Below are positions 1 to 10,817 of a stretch of DNA of 64,000 nt, piece after piece. Origin of the DNA: Narthecium ossifragum (lineage: Eukaryota > Streptophyta > Magnoliopsida > Dioscoreales > Nartheciaceae); contig OY986970.1 in the NCBI GenBank assembly GCA_963920575.1, forward strand, positions 15,769,588 through 15,833,587, written 5' to 3'. The notes under the pieces were generated by a model, which saw only the letters and a list, made by a program, of their open reading frames with translations, searched no databases and was not told the DNA's origin. The translations under genes were made by a program, and so were the position numbers. Position 1 is the first letter of the stretch. Every line of letters begins with the position of its first letter.

Positions 1-418
1 CGATCGAACCATATTCAGCCAAAAACTACATGTTCTGTCACTGTTTTGCCAGGTCCGATCGATCGGACCTTCGCTCGGACTTCCAGCTTATTTTCCTTTC
101 TGCCATTCAGACTGCGCATCGGTACTGAAATTGCCGTAACTTCCTCTAGGAAACTCGGAATCACGAACCGTAAAATTCTCCAGAATCTAGACTTCAAGAG
201 CTTTCCAACCATATATGGCACATCCTCTGGGTTTTCATGAGCAGGTACAGATAAATCTTTAAAGTTGATCCATTCACTCTTTTCAGCTTCTTTTCGACTT
301 AAGGACTTCAATTGCATCCTAAATCAAAATATAAGAATAATGAGTGTATTTAGGAACTAAATAAGCATAGGAGACTAAATATTAGGGGATAAAAATATAA
401 CATTATGTATTCTTATCA
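1..418 (-). repeat. Partial 3' LTR of an A-family Athila-type element
   Basis: This is the left LTR of the minus-strand A element; it continues past the window edge. It matches 4562-4979 almost base for base, including an 18-bp palindrome at 53-70. Its element-internal edge is at 418, where TTATCA replaces the usual CTCATCA. The part kept here corresponds to the start of the LTR read on the minus strand. Confidence 0.85.
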
Positions 419-419
419 A

Positions 420-458
420 ATTCCCCCACACTTAGCTTTTGCTCGTCCTCGGGCAAAA
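420..458 (-). promoter_or_regulatory. Polypurine tract and adjoining hairpin of the A element
   Basis: Read on the minus strand, AAGTGTGGGGGAAT abuts the 3' LTR, as expected for the plus-strand primer of reverse transcription. Just inside it, TTTTGC (437-442) and GCAAAA (453-458) can pair around a ten-base loop. The B element at 23011-23030 has an equivalent hairpin. Confidence 0.65.
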
Positions 459-1780
459 CTAAAATTCACTCTACTCAAGATATCAAGGTTGCAACACCAT
501 CAACAAAGAACAATTAAGCTCTTCACAATTCATAACAAATCATGAACAAACATTTTTAAACAACTTAAAAATCAATCAATAAGCATTTTCACTTGAAGAT
601 GAAGCAAAATAAATAAGTAGACCCTCACGGAAATTAACACTCAACTCTCATGTGTTTGAAGGGTATGTATTTCACTCAAATTCATTCCAATGAAAATGAT
701 CTACCATAAGCTTGCATATCTTCTCATTCTCCACCACTAGAATCACATGCATAACACAAATCATAAGGACTTCAAAAGGTTGTAATGGGGTCTAGGATCA
801 AGGTAGGAAATATTTGGGAATGTAGCTCAAAAGCCAATGGAACTAATGGAGCAAAAATGCATCAATAAGACATGTACTACCAATCACTCCGTTCAGCAAC
901 TTCTTCAACTTGGCTTTAACATACTCGAACCATATAGCATTACGACCTTGGCAAAGAGATTGTTCAAAGGAATACTTTTTACTGAAATAGTGAACAATCT
1001 TTTGCAACAACTTCCACCTTTTGTAGAAATCATACATAGACATACCCCTTTTTTTTGGAGTATTAGGATGATTCATAAACACATTTTGTAACATGAGAAA
1101 CAATTTCCTCCTTCACTTTCTTCTTTCTTTCTTTTTCTTTTTTTTTTTTCAAATATAGCCATACCACAAATCCAAACACCCCCACACTTGAACTTTTGCA
1201 CCCATACATGTCATAATGATGATCAATGCTCCACTAGTTTTATGGCTTGGGTAACAGAAATATTTTTCAGGTTTAAGGCTTGTACTGTGGGTTAACAATA
1301 AAGTCAATAAAGCTCAAAGGTGTTTAGCAAAAGAAAAAATTAATTGCAAGGTAGGCTATTTGGCTTATGTAGCTTAAGACAAAAAATGGCCTTAATCATG
1401 TTCATGTATACATATGTCAATGTGACCTCAAATAGAATCAAAGCAAGTTCTAGAGAAACAAATCCATGGAAGAATATCTCTCATGAAAGAAATTAGTGAG
1501 ACTGATATGAATGTGTAAGTCTAAAGGCTCAAAATCTCACCAGCTTTTGTCTACTCATTTAGTCACTACCATCTCAAGGAAAATAACTCAACTAATTAAT
1601 TCCAAGTCGCAAAATTACTCATTCAATCATGTTATGAATATGTCAAGCTTAACTAATTCTTGCTCATGGCAAATGCAACCTAAATCTCCTCCCCCACACT
1701 TGAAACTGACATTGTCCCCAATGTAAGGTGGAATGCAAAGAAAGGCAAAAATGACTAAAAAGAGAAAGGAACGAACTCCC
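459..1780 (-). other. Non-coding 3' internal region of the A element
   Basis: AT-rich sequence with no convincing ORF. It holds two further polypurine-like tracts on the minus strand: one near 1175-1190 (CAAGTGTGGGGGTG) and one near 1688-1702 (CAAGTGTGGGGGAG). A T-rich run lies at 1124-1150. Athila elements often carry long non-coding stretches after pol; nothing here looks like an env-like gene. Confidence 0.55.
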
Positions 1781-1798
1781 CTTGGGTTGCCTCCCAAG
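1781..1798 (-). other. Conserved hairpin with AGGCAA loop
   Basis: On the minus strand CTTGGG and CCCAAG form a perfect 6-bp stem around the loop AGGCAA, preceded by GGCGCTG. The same loop in a differently sequenced stem occurs at 25737-25752 and 63160-63175, in the same place relative to the coding region. Confidence 0.6.
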
Positions 1799-2038
1799 CA
1801 GCGCCTTTGTTTATTGTCATTGGCTCGAATTCACGCTTCTTCCTTGAATACTATGGGAGTCGCCAAACTTTGACTTTCCATGATCACCGTGGCTGGGCGA
1901 ATTCTTCAGGTATGATAGGGAATGCTCGATCACCTAAAAACAAAAGCAAAGCAAAGCAAAACAAAAGCAAACATGCAAGCACATAACCTAAAAATAATTC
2001 AAGCACTCTCAAGCACACAAGAAAGTAAATAAAACAAA

Positions 2039-3216
2039 CTAAACTACTATATACAATAGAAAAAATTTTAATCGTGCCCTTGGTGGCCGTTCTCTAGCAC
2101 GATGGTATGCAAAATCAATGGATGCCATAATATGGATATTTAACCTCAATAGTGCTAGCAAGGTTAATTTAACATATGAACTCAAGTGGCATATTTCAAA
2201 CCTGAGATTTAGCTTTTCCATACTAACACCAGTAAACAAGATGGCTAGATCTCTCAAACAAAAATGCATGTCATCATGGTGATCAGGAAGAAAGGAGTCA
2301 ACATTATGCTCAAATATACTCGACTCATCCATTGAACTATTAATAATGTCGTCGTTCGGATTGTCAAAGATGTCAAGATTACATGATCGATAATAAATCC
2401 GTCGAGATATGAAAATATCTACTAAGGTCATCTCCTTTTTAACCACTAAAGAAGATGAGATAGTCACAGGAAATATACCTCGCGGTGTAACAGGAATGGT
2501 TTCAACTTCAGCTAGAGGAGGTTCTTCGAATAAGTGCTCCTTGTGTTCTCGGCGGTCGATTTGCCTAGACTGGACAGCTTCTTCATCTGCATTTTGTAGA
2601 AATTCCCTCGAAGCATCTCCAACCGTTTGAGAGGGTAATTCTCCCGAATTTTGCACCTCTATATTGCTGATTGCAGTCGCCATCTGGCCTACCTGATGTT
2701 TCAATCTTTGAATACTAGCCTTCGTCTCCTGTTGAAATTATTTTGTATCCTGTCGCAATTGCAAAGCATTAGTAGCAAGAGATTGAACTATATCTTCCAA
2801 AGATGGCTCTTGATGCATTTGTGACTGAGCAGTGAAGGGGTTCTCAACTTCGTCACGTTCCCTAGGAAATCTTTCCTCAGCCGAAGAATTACGCATTTCT
2901 CTTAAGGAATTAGTATTTTCTTCCATTACCTTCAGAATCTCTTGCATTTGTGCTTGAAACTGCCAACTAGGGTAGGTATGACCTCTAAAATCCGAGTTAT
3001 AAGAATATGAATATGAATCATAGGCGGGTTTGGGAAACCATGAAACTGCCAACTAGGGTCGGTATGATCTCTAAAATCCGAATCATAAGAATATGAATAT
3101 GAATCATAGGCCGAGTTTGAGAAACCATATGTGTCATTATTGTAAACGGGTTCATAACCAAAAGGCAAATCATCATTCCATATGTCACCCGGTGGCATAT
3201 TATAATTCGGGTCCAT
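2039..3216 (-). pseudogene. Reduced gag-derived ORF of the A element, broken
   Basis: An ATG at 3216 opens a Tyr/Asp/Asn-rich protein (MDPNYNMPPG). Next comes a segment like the Athila nucleocapsid tail (YDSDFRDHTDPSWQF, compared with YNPGWRNHPNFS in full gag), then a coiled-coil stretch, and then LKHQVGQMATAIS..GELPSQ, the usual end of Athila gag. The capsid core and zinc knuckle are absent. An 86-bp tandem duplication (2956-3041 and 3042-3127) shifts the frame, and an in-frame stop lies between 2737 and 2705. The C-terminal part to 2039 is acidic and unrecognised. I read it as a reduced gag of a non-autonomous element. Confidence 0.6.
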
Positions 3217-3233
3217 AGCCAAGGGGTTCTCAG

Positions 3234-3257
3234 TTTTTTTTTTTTTTTTTTTTTTTT
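3234..3257. repeat. Poly(T) run
   Basis: About 24 consecutive T residues just upstream (minus sense) of the gag-derived ATG, within the leader of the A element. Runs like this are prone to length errors. Confidence 0.9.
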
Positions 3258-3300
3258 GAAAATAAAGGTTACTATAAGCACAAAAATCAACTAGAATCAC

Positions 3301-3318
3301 TCCCCGGCAACGGCGCCA
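3301..3318 (-). other. Primer-binding site, tRNA-Asp type (A element)
   Basis: The minus strand reads TGGCGCCGTTGCCGGGGA, complementary to the 3' end of plant tRNA-Asp, the primer used by Athila-type elements. It lies five bases from the 5' LTR edge at 3324 and fixes the element's orientation. Confidence 0.9.
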
Positions 3319-3323
3319 AAATT

Positions 3324-4979
3324 TGATGTGCTGTCGCAGGCACTCAAAAATAAAATCAATACTCTTCAAAACAAATGTAGTAGTGCGAGTACGAGTCGAT
3401 CCCCACGAAGAGTGTCCAGTCTAGTTTTGTGCTTAGTGAACAAAGATAGGGGGGTTTTTAAACGTGAGGAAAAACAATAAAGAAATAATCTAAATAAAAG
3501 AAACAAGTTGAATCAAGAGAACAAACCTTGGTCTGAGTCAACATCCACCATCGGAATCCAACAACTGATCATAGATGCAAGTATCAATCAATTCATACCA
3601 TGAATATTCACCGTCCGAATTAAATTCGAATCTCTCCTCGATCATAGTTAATTAGAAACAAGCGATCTAATCAACCCTAACTACTAGACAACCTAAGACA
3701 AGCGCTGTAGATTTAATCTAGTAGCAGCATTAAGAATAGGGAGATCGATGAAGCTAAACAACACAAGCACAAGCGGTTGCATTTAATCTAGTTGAATATT
3801 CTTCCTAAGATCTAACAAGATCTGATCAGCAGTAAATTATTAGATCCTAGTTGCTTCGCAGATTAGAGGGATCAAATAATTCCGGATTTGATATCCAACC
3901 TAGCAGTAGATCGCCATGAATAATAAACTAGTAGCGCTCCTAGCAATTAGACAAGACAATCATGAAGATAAACACAGAAGAACATTCAATACTCATCTAT
4001 AAACTAAACAATAAAAATAAATTAGATCTCACAGTCTCATTGATTCCGAGGTTTCAGTCTCCTCGACCAAGGATCAAGATTTAGCCACGCAGGGCCATCG
4101 AGAACAATCCTCAAAAGATTCTAATAAAGAAAATAAAACCTAGAAAAAATATAAAGGAGGAGAAAGAGCAGCCAAAAGTGTCCAAGAATCCCCCCTCAAA
4201 CCCTAGAAAGAGTCCTATTTATAGCCTCAAGGCCTCTCCATCAACGGATTAGATCTAAACCGTTGATTTAATTCACTGAGAAAGTCCGATCGATCGGACC
4301 TTGGATGCTGGATCGATCGGCCTCATTAAACTCTTCAACTTGTAGTCACGCCCGAGTCCGATCGATGGATGGATCGATCGAACTTTGCTCCTTTAGAAAG
4401 CATACGTTCTGTCAACTTTAATTTCCAAGTCCGATCGATCGAACTTTAAGTGCTGGATTGATCGGAGGCATAAAAATCCACATTCTCCGGGTATTTTTGA
4501 GTCCGATAGATCCAACTCTAGGAGTCGGATCGATCGGGCTCAGTAGGAGTGATGGTTCGATCGATCGAACCATATTCAGCCAAAAACTACATGTTCTGTC
4601 ACTGTTTTGCCAGGTCCGATCGATCGGACCTTCGCTCGGACTTCCAGCTTATTTTCCTTTCTGCCATTCAGACTGCGCATCGGTACTGAAATTGCCGTAA
4701 CTTCCTCTAGGAAACTCGGAATCACGAACCGTAAAATTCTCCAGAATCTAGACTTCAAGAGCTTTCCAACCATGTATGGCACATCCTCTGGTTCTTCATG
4801 AGCAGGTACAGATAAATCTTTAAAGTTGATCCATGCACTCTTTTCAGCTTCTTTTCGACTTAAGGACTTCAATTGCATCCTAAATCAAAATATAAGAATA
4901 ATGAGTGTATTTAGGAACTAAATAAGCATAGGAGACTAAATATAAGGGGATAAAAATATAACATTATGCATTCTCATCA
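3324..4979 (-). repeat. 5' LTR of the A-family element
   Basis: On the minus strand it runs from TGATGAGAATGC to GCGACAGCACATCA (1656 bp) with canonical TG..CA ends, next to a tRNA-Asp primer site. It matches the solo LTR at 8425-10152 along its length. The other end of the element lies outside the window, so the target duplication cannot be checked. Confidence 0.9.
4284..4631. repeat. Array of paired GATCGATC palindromes in A LTR
   Basis: Repeat units start at 4284, 4356, 4429, 4501, 4555 and 4614, so the period is 72-73 bp and then shortens. Most units carry two copies of GATCGATC about 23 bp apart (for example 4288 and 4311). The last unit contains the perfect palindrome GGTCCGATCGATCGGACC (4613-4630). 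Confidence 0.85.
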
Positions 4980-4980
4980 T

Positions 4981-5470
4981 TACATAATAGCTGCAGTTTA
5001 GTACCCATCATCCGACGCCGTCACATATTTTAAGGCCAAAACGCACTTTTGGCACCTTGTAGTTTAAAGTTTTGGCATTTTAGTAAAACGTTGTTTAAAA
5101 ATTACAAAAAAATGCATGAAGTTACAAAACTTGGAGCATTTTTAACCTGGGTTTATTCCTGGAGCATTTTTAACTTGGAGCATTTGTAGTTTAGTACCAC
5201 ATTGTTTAAAAGTACGTTGGATCCAAAATGACCAGTTTTGTAACTTCAGACATTTTTTTATAGTTTTTAAATAACGTGGTACTAAATTGCAAAATTTTTA
5301 AACCAAAAGGTGCCAAAGTACTTTTTGGCCTTAAAATATATAACGGCGTCGGATGATGGGTACTAAACTGCAACTATTATGTAACTTGGAGCATTTTTTA
5401 TAATTTTGAAAGTACGTGGTACTAAACTGCAAAACTGGAAAACTACATGGTACTGAACTGCTTTTTGGCC
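4981..5470. mobile_element. Inverted-repeat (MITE-like) element beside the Tat remnant
   Basis: The first 78 bases (from TACATAATAGCTGCAG at 4981) recur as an inverted copy ending at 5383, about 90 percent identical. This gives a foldback element of roughly 400 bp without an ORF. Related phrases (GTGGTACTAAACTGC, CTTTTTGGCC) continue to 5470, so the right boundary is uncertain. I see no clear target duplication. Foldback DNA elements like this are common in plants. Confidence 0.6.
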
Positions 5471-7894
5471 TTTATTCTTTATCCGACTTCTCTTCTTATC
5501 GCGCTTTTAACTCTAAGTCCCATCCATCCTCTATCCGTCCATTACTTGACCTGTCGACCAATTCGGACGATGAAAATAAAAGATTAGCGTGGGCTCGTTT
5601 TTTTGTTGGCCGGGATTTACACTTTGAGATGACGTGGGGTATGGTCAATAACAAATGTTGAGTTGAGGTTTATGCTTCAAATTTTGTCGCCCGTCAATTT
5701 GGTTTGAAGCAAGCCCTGCTAGTACCTCCCTACTTCAGCTTCAACATAGTTGCCAACTGTCGATGCGTTTTTCATAACATCGATTGAGTATTGACTGTAG
5801 AAAAGAGAGATATAGCCCTTTGTAAACGGTTCGAACTTGTACAATTTTAACCAGTTACCGATGTGGAGTCTGTTATCATCGAGATTTGGGACTCGGCCTT
5901 CAAAGAATGTGTATTTTCTGTAGACCAGGATGTTGTCTGTGATACCTTTGTCCCTCCTAAGAAGTTGGGACGCAAAAAAGAAGGGACTGAACAGTCCGAT
6001 ATGGATGATAGGCTAGAGAAAAAGAAAAGAAAATGTAACTTTTCATCTCTTCTTTTCTTTTAAATACTTTATCGTTCATATTCTGATCAATAACATGATC
6101 AATAGGTTTTAACGGTGAGGGTACATCATCGTCCAAATAGAGACGTGATAAGTCTGCTGAAGAGACTCTGTCTCAGAAAAAACAAAAGGTGGCGACCGGT
6201 GAATCTAGAATATCACCATTAGCCGAGAGACCTATGGCCGAGGAACCTGAGAAACAAACTCACTCATCTTCAGTGATGGGCGAAGATGTAGAGTCTCCAG
6301 AAAGTAGGCCGAGTGGCTAATCAGCGCCTGTTTGCAAGTGAGTCTTTCTATTCATTTTGCTTGTGTGTTTCCATCTCCTTTACTTAACTTCATTTCCTTT
6401 GTTTTTTTAGAATGACAACAGAGATGGAATCTGGTTCCTCTACTTCCACTAGTTATTATGGCTCTCCTACGCATGATACACCAAACCCATCAATCTTGGG
6501 CAATGTTGCTACTGTGAACGAAGTCGAAGAAAATCTTCTTGTTGTCACTAATCAAGAAAAGACGACAACAGGCACCAAGAAGAGAATAAAACGTCTCGGT
6601 CACAAACTAACTAATCATTTTTTCCTTCATTATGTCTTTTATCGACCTTTTTCTCATATCTATTTTATAGGTCAAGAAGGACAAGCTTATCGCTCAATCA
6701 ACTGAGCGAGAAGAAAGGGACAATGACGACCTTTCCGAGTCCTTGAACTCTACCCCTTCGAAACCAGGTTTGTCCTCTACTAGAGAGTTGCTTGTTTATG
6801 GTCCATATAGCCTTTTACGGGACCTTGGTGATATCATATTATCATTTGTAATAACTTCTTCCTGTGCATCGACCTCTCTTCCTGTGATCGAGACATCGTT
6901 TGTCCTAGAGCCATCGGCCAGCTGTGCTGAGCCAAACATTATTGTTCCCCCCAGTACCTCAACAACTGAAACATCTATTGCTGTGCATGCTCCAACACCC
7001 ATAATTCCACAAGTGACGAGGGTCGATAGCACTCTGGTGGTTCCATCTACTACCATGACGCTGACATCACTCAGAACTCCTCAAAGGGCAGGCCCATCTA
7101 GCTTAGTTTCAGATGAGGTACAGGTCATTTTAGAATTAATATATATGGTCGTTATCATGAATGCTAATTTATATTTTTTTAGATCGACATCGCTCAAATG
7201 GTCGACAACATTGAATCACTTGCTGATTCCTGGCGCGCTAACAAAATATGGGAAAAGAACAGTTTTTGATCCTGAGATTACTCAAAAGGTCAATACCATG
7301 ACGTTAGATGAGCTTTGGCTGACTGCATGATTATTTTGGATAAACCGCCAGAGGAAGTCCTCACAAAGTTTGATTATTAAAACCTTGAAAGAGTGACAAC
7401 TATATTTCTGACTATCGACCAGGAGGTGTTAGGTCTTTCATCAGGGAAATGGACGCTATCCCACGTCTAAAGTTGAGTATTGAGAGTTTGGATGTAGAGA
7501 GGAAAAACCTAACAAATGAGATTGTTCTTGTTAGGGAACATCGAGAGCGACGGACACGTCTAAGTAACATGGTCGACAAGAACATTGAGGAACTCTCAAC
7601 AAGCTTGAATTCCATCGGTGAGAAAGAATCAAGCATCTCCAAAATTGAAGACCAAATTACAGAGTTGGAGGATTAGATTGTTCAACTTAAAATTCAAAGG
7701 AATTATCTGGTCTGGGAGATTGCTTGAAAGACTGATGAGAGCAGAAAAAATATTAAAGAATATGCCCTGGAAGCTGGCTCCTCAAAAGATCATCAAATTG
7801 AACTTAACGTTGGTCTTCTGAAGAACAAGCATCGTCGTAGAGAGATTAGAGAAGACATCGCTCGTATATCTCAAAATCTTTCTATGAGGAAGTA
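5471..7894 (+). pseudogene. Plant mobile domain (PMD) gene, antisense passenger of the Tat element
   Basis: Conceptual exons show a PMD tail (LAWARFFVGRDLHFEMTWG, then VARQFGLKQALLVPPYFSF), a basic linker (PPKKLGRKKEG, 5955-6030), Ser/Thr/Pro-rich exons (6412-6600, 6673-7118) and a coiled coil (7449-7890, EKESSISKIEDQITELED). Plausible introns: GT near 6033 to AG near 6105, GTGAGT near 6338 to TTTTTTAG at 6411, and GTACAG at 7119 to TTTTTTAG at 7182. Stops (for example TGA at 5659) and frame breaks make it dead. Its N-terminus is missing. It converges on the Tat pol end at 8003, 108 bp away. Tat/Grande-type elements are known to carry antisense accessory ORFs; the PMD call is by motif, from memory of the family. 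Confidence 0.6.
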
Positions 7895-8002
7895 ATTTTG
7901 TAATTGCTACAATGATCGATGATATTTCAAGTTCTAATTTATGAAAATATTTACTGTCATCGTCCATTATCTGAACGTTTCTTTTACTTTTTACTCTTTG
8001 CT

Positions 8003-8424
8003 TTACATTGATGGGTAATATTTTTTAAGATATCTACCATTTATCAATGATCAATGCAATCCCCCTTCATGATTTCTTAGTTGATATGACCCGTTTGGTA
8101 AAACCTAGTCGACCACAAATGGTCCCTCCCAATTGGGCGACTACTTCCCATATTTAGTGTCATTTTGATCTATAGGTAAGATCGTTTTCCTAACTAAGTC
8201 TCTTTCTTGAAAATTTCTACTCACGACCCTTTTATTATAGATATCGGCCACTTTCAATTTTTCTGTTTCAATATTTTCCTAGGCAATCGCTCGTTGTTCA
8301 TCGAGCTCTAAAAGATTATATATTAAAACATCTTCATATTCTTCACTGGTCAAATTACTCCATGTTAAAACTCTTGGTGATAAGACATTTATTTCAGCAG
8401 GTAGAACTGCTTCTTGGCCATATA
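8003..8424 (-). pseudogene. Tat integrase, C-terminal part
   Basis: The minus strand encodes YGQEAVLPAEINVLSPRV, then YNKRVVSRNFQERDLV, SPNWEGPF and NGRYLKKYYP before a stop at 8003-8005. This is the usual end of Tat-lineage integrase. Several in-frame stops are present. The coding sequence continues on the far side of the solo A LTR: at 10153 the reading resumes with TPFR.V, so VYGQEA spans the insertion site. Confidence 0.85.
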
Positions 8425-10152
8425 TGATGTGCTGTCGCAGGCACTCAAAAATAAAACCAATACCCGTTAAAATGAATGTAGTAGTGCGAGTACGAGTCGA
8501 TCCCACGAAGAGTGTTTAGCCTAGTTTTGTGCTCAGTGAATAAAGATGGGGGGTTTTAAACGTGAGGAAAACAGTAAAGAAATAATCTAAAGCGAAGGAA
8601 CAAGTTGAATCAAGAGAACAAACCTTGGTCTGAGTCAACATCCACCATCGGAATCCAATAACTGATCATAGATGCAAGTATCAATCAATTTATACCATGA
8701 ATATTCATCGTCCGAATTCAATTCGAAGCTCTCCTCGATCATAGTTAATTAGAAATAAGCGATCTAATCAACCCTAACTACTAGACAACCTAAGACAAGC
8801 GCTGTAGATTTAATCTAGTAGCAGCGTTAAGAATAGGGATATCGATGAAGCTAAACAACACAAGCACAAGCGGTTGCATTTAATCTAGTTGAATATTCTT
8901 CCTAAGATCTAACAAGATCTGATCAGCAGTAAATTATTAGATCCTAGTTGCTTCGCAGATTAGAGGGATCAAACAATTCCGGATTTTGATATCAAACCTA
9001 GCCGTAGATCACCATGAATAATAAACTAGTAGGCCTCCTAGCAATTAGACAAGGTAATCATGAAGATTTAATCTCAGAAGAACATCCAATACTCATGTAT
9101 AAACTGAACAATAAAAATAAATTAGATCTCACAGTTTCATTGATTCCGAGGTTTCAGTCTCCTCGACCAAGGATCAACATTTAGCCACGCAGGGCCATCA
9201 AGAACAATCCTCCAAAAGATTTCATAAAGCAAAAGAAAACCTAGAAAAAATATAAAAGAGGAGAAAGAGTAGCCAAAAGTGTCCAAGAATCCCCCCTCAA
9301 ACCCTAGAAAGAGTCCTATTTATAGCCTCAATTGTATCCACCCTCGGATTAGATCACAATCGTTGATTTTTGTTACTGGGAAAGTCCGATCGATCGGACC
9401 TTGGATGCTGGATCGATCGGTCTCATTAAAATCTTCAACTTCTATTCACGCCCGAGCCCGATCGATCGGACTAAGGGAGTCGGATCGATCGATTTCGTAA
9501 AAATCCTTCGTCTCTGGCTCTTCCCGAGTTCGATCGATGGTCCGATCGATCGAACTGTGTTCCTCTAAAAAGCATACGTTCTGTTGCCCTTTAATTCCCA
9601 AGTCCGATCGATCGAATTATGAGTGTTGGATCGATCGGTTGAGTAAAAATCCGCTGTTTTTGACTTTTTTCGAGTCCGATCGATCGGACCATTGGTGTCG
9701 GATCGATCGGACCCCATAGGAGCGATGGAGGGATCGATCGGATGCGTTGTGGCTGAAAAACACATGTTCTGTCACATTTTTGCGTGGTCCGATCAATCGG
9801 CGGATCGCTCGGACTTCCAGCTTATTTTCCTATCTGCCATTCAGACTGCACATCGGTACTGAAATTGCCGTAACTTCCTCTAGGAAACTCGGAATCACAA
9901 ACCGTAAAATTCTACAGAATCTAGACTTCAAGAGCTTTCCAACTATGTATGGCACATCCTCTGGTTCTTCATGAGCAGGTACAGATAAATCTTTAAAGTT
10001 GATCCATGCACTCTTTTCAGCTTCTTTTCGACTTGAGGACTTCAATTGCATCCTAAATTAAAATATAAGAATAATGGGTGTATTTAGGAACTAAATAAGC
10101 ATAGGAGACTAAGTATTAAGGGATAAAAATATAACATTATGCATTCTCATCA
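8425..10152 (-). repeat. Solo A-family LTR in the Tat integrase
   Basis: A 1728-bp LTR from TGATGTGCTGTCG (8425) to CATTCTCATCA (10152), flanked by the 5-bp duplication ATATA (8420-8424 and 10153-10157). There is no internal region, so it is a solo LTR left by LTR-LTR recombination. It splits the integrase codons of the Tat backbone. Confidence 0.93.
9384..9800. repeat. Paired GATCGATC array in the solo A LTR
   Basis: Units begin at 9384, 9456, 9528, 9602 and 9674 (period 72-74 bp), then at about 9731 and 9786. Each carries one or two GATCGATC cores, with partner spacing near 22-24 bp. Phase and order match the array at 4284-4631, so the array predates the split of the two LTR copies. Confidence 0.85.
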
Positions 10153-10812
10153 ATATACTTATCGGAAAGGTGTAACTTTAGTACTGAACTTATGTGTAGT
10201 CCTATGTGCCCATAATGCTCTCAATACCCCATCATGCCATTTTCTTGGGTTATCGTCCATCATTTTTCTTATGATCGACTGATTATTTTATTGGACGCTT
10301 CAGCTTGTCCATTAGATTGGGCATAATATGATATAAAATTAGCCATGTTAATTTTATACTCGGCCAAAAACTTCTTAACCTTAGTACTTACAAAAATTGT
10401 CTCTTGATCAGACACTATTGTTTATAGGATACCAAATCTACAAATGATATGTTCCCAAATAAAATCTATGACTTGATCATCGGACGCCGTTTTAAATGGG
10501 ATAGCTTCTACCCATTTTGTAAAATAATCTGTCGCCACAATAACAAACTTGTGCAACATAGACGATGGGGGATATATTTCCCCTATAATGTTGATCGCCC
10601 AACATCTAAATGGCCAAGGTTTAGTTATGATTGATCTATGATTCAGTGGTGCTCTATACAATGGGCCATGTCTTTGACAAGACTCACATCATTTTGCGTA
10701 TTGAGCACAATGCTCCCCCATGCGCGGCCAATAATAGCCACTGCGTATGATTAGCCAGCACATTTTAATCCCTAATTGGTGTACACCATAAACACCATTA
10801 TGTATCTCGCCC
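10153..10812 (-). pseudogene. Tat integrase, zinc finger and catalytic core
   Basis: Minus-strand coding shows the zinc-finger region (EIHNGVYGVHQ, then CESCQRHGP) and the core with first Asp in VIVATDYFTKWVEA, a second Asp in TIVSDQETIF and the Glu in NGQAEASNK, so the D,D-E residues can still be read. It has stops and one frame change. The His part of the zinc finger is cut by SIRE1 at 10817 and resumes at 14750. It belongs to the same pol as 8003-8424 and 14750-15549. Confidence 0.85.
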
Positions 10813-10817
10813 ATGAC
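10813..10817. repeat. Target-site duplication ATGAC, left of SIRE1
   Basis: ATGAC at 10813-10817 is repeated at 14745-14749, directly outside the two LTR ends. It shows SIRE1 is a single insertion despite its large internal deletion. Confidence 0.92.

Noticed and set aside
843..1103. Open frames on both strands in the A-element 3' region
   Set aside because: Short, no motif, opposite frames open equally; no support for a gene.
3301..3318. tRNA gene
   Set aside because: Only the 3'-end complement of tRNA-Asp is present, next to an LTR: a primer-binding site. The same holds for the sites near 11923, 29791, 44754, 50264 and 57809.
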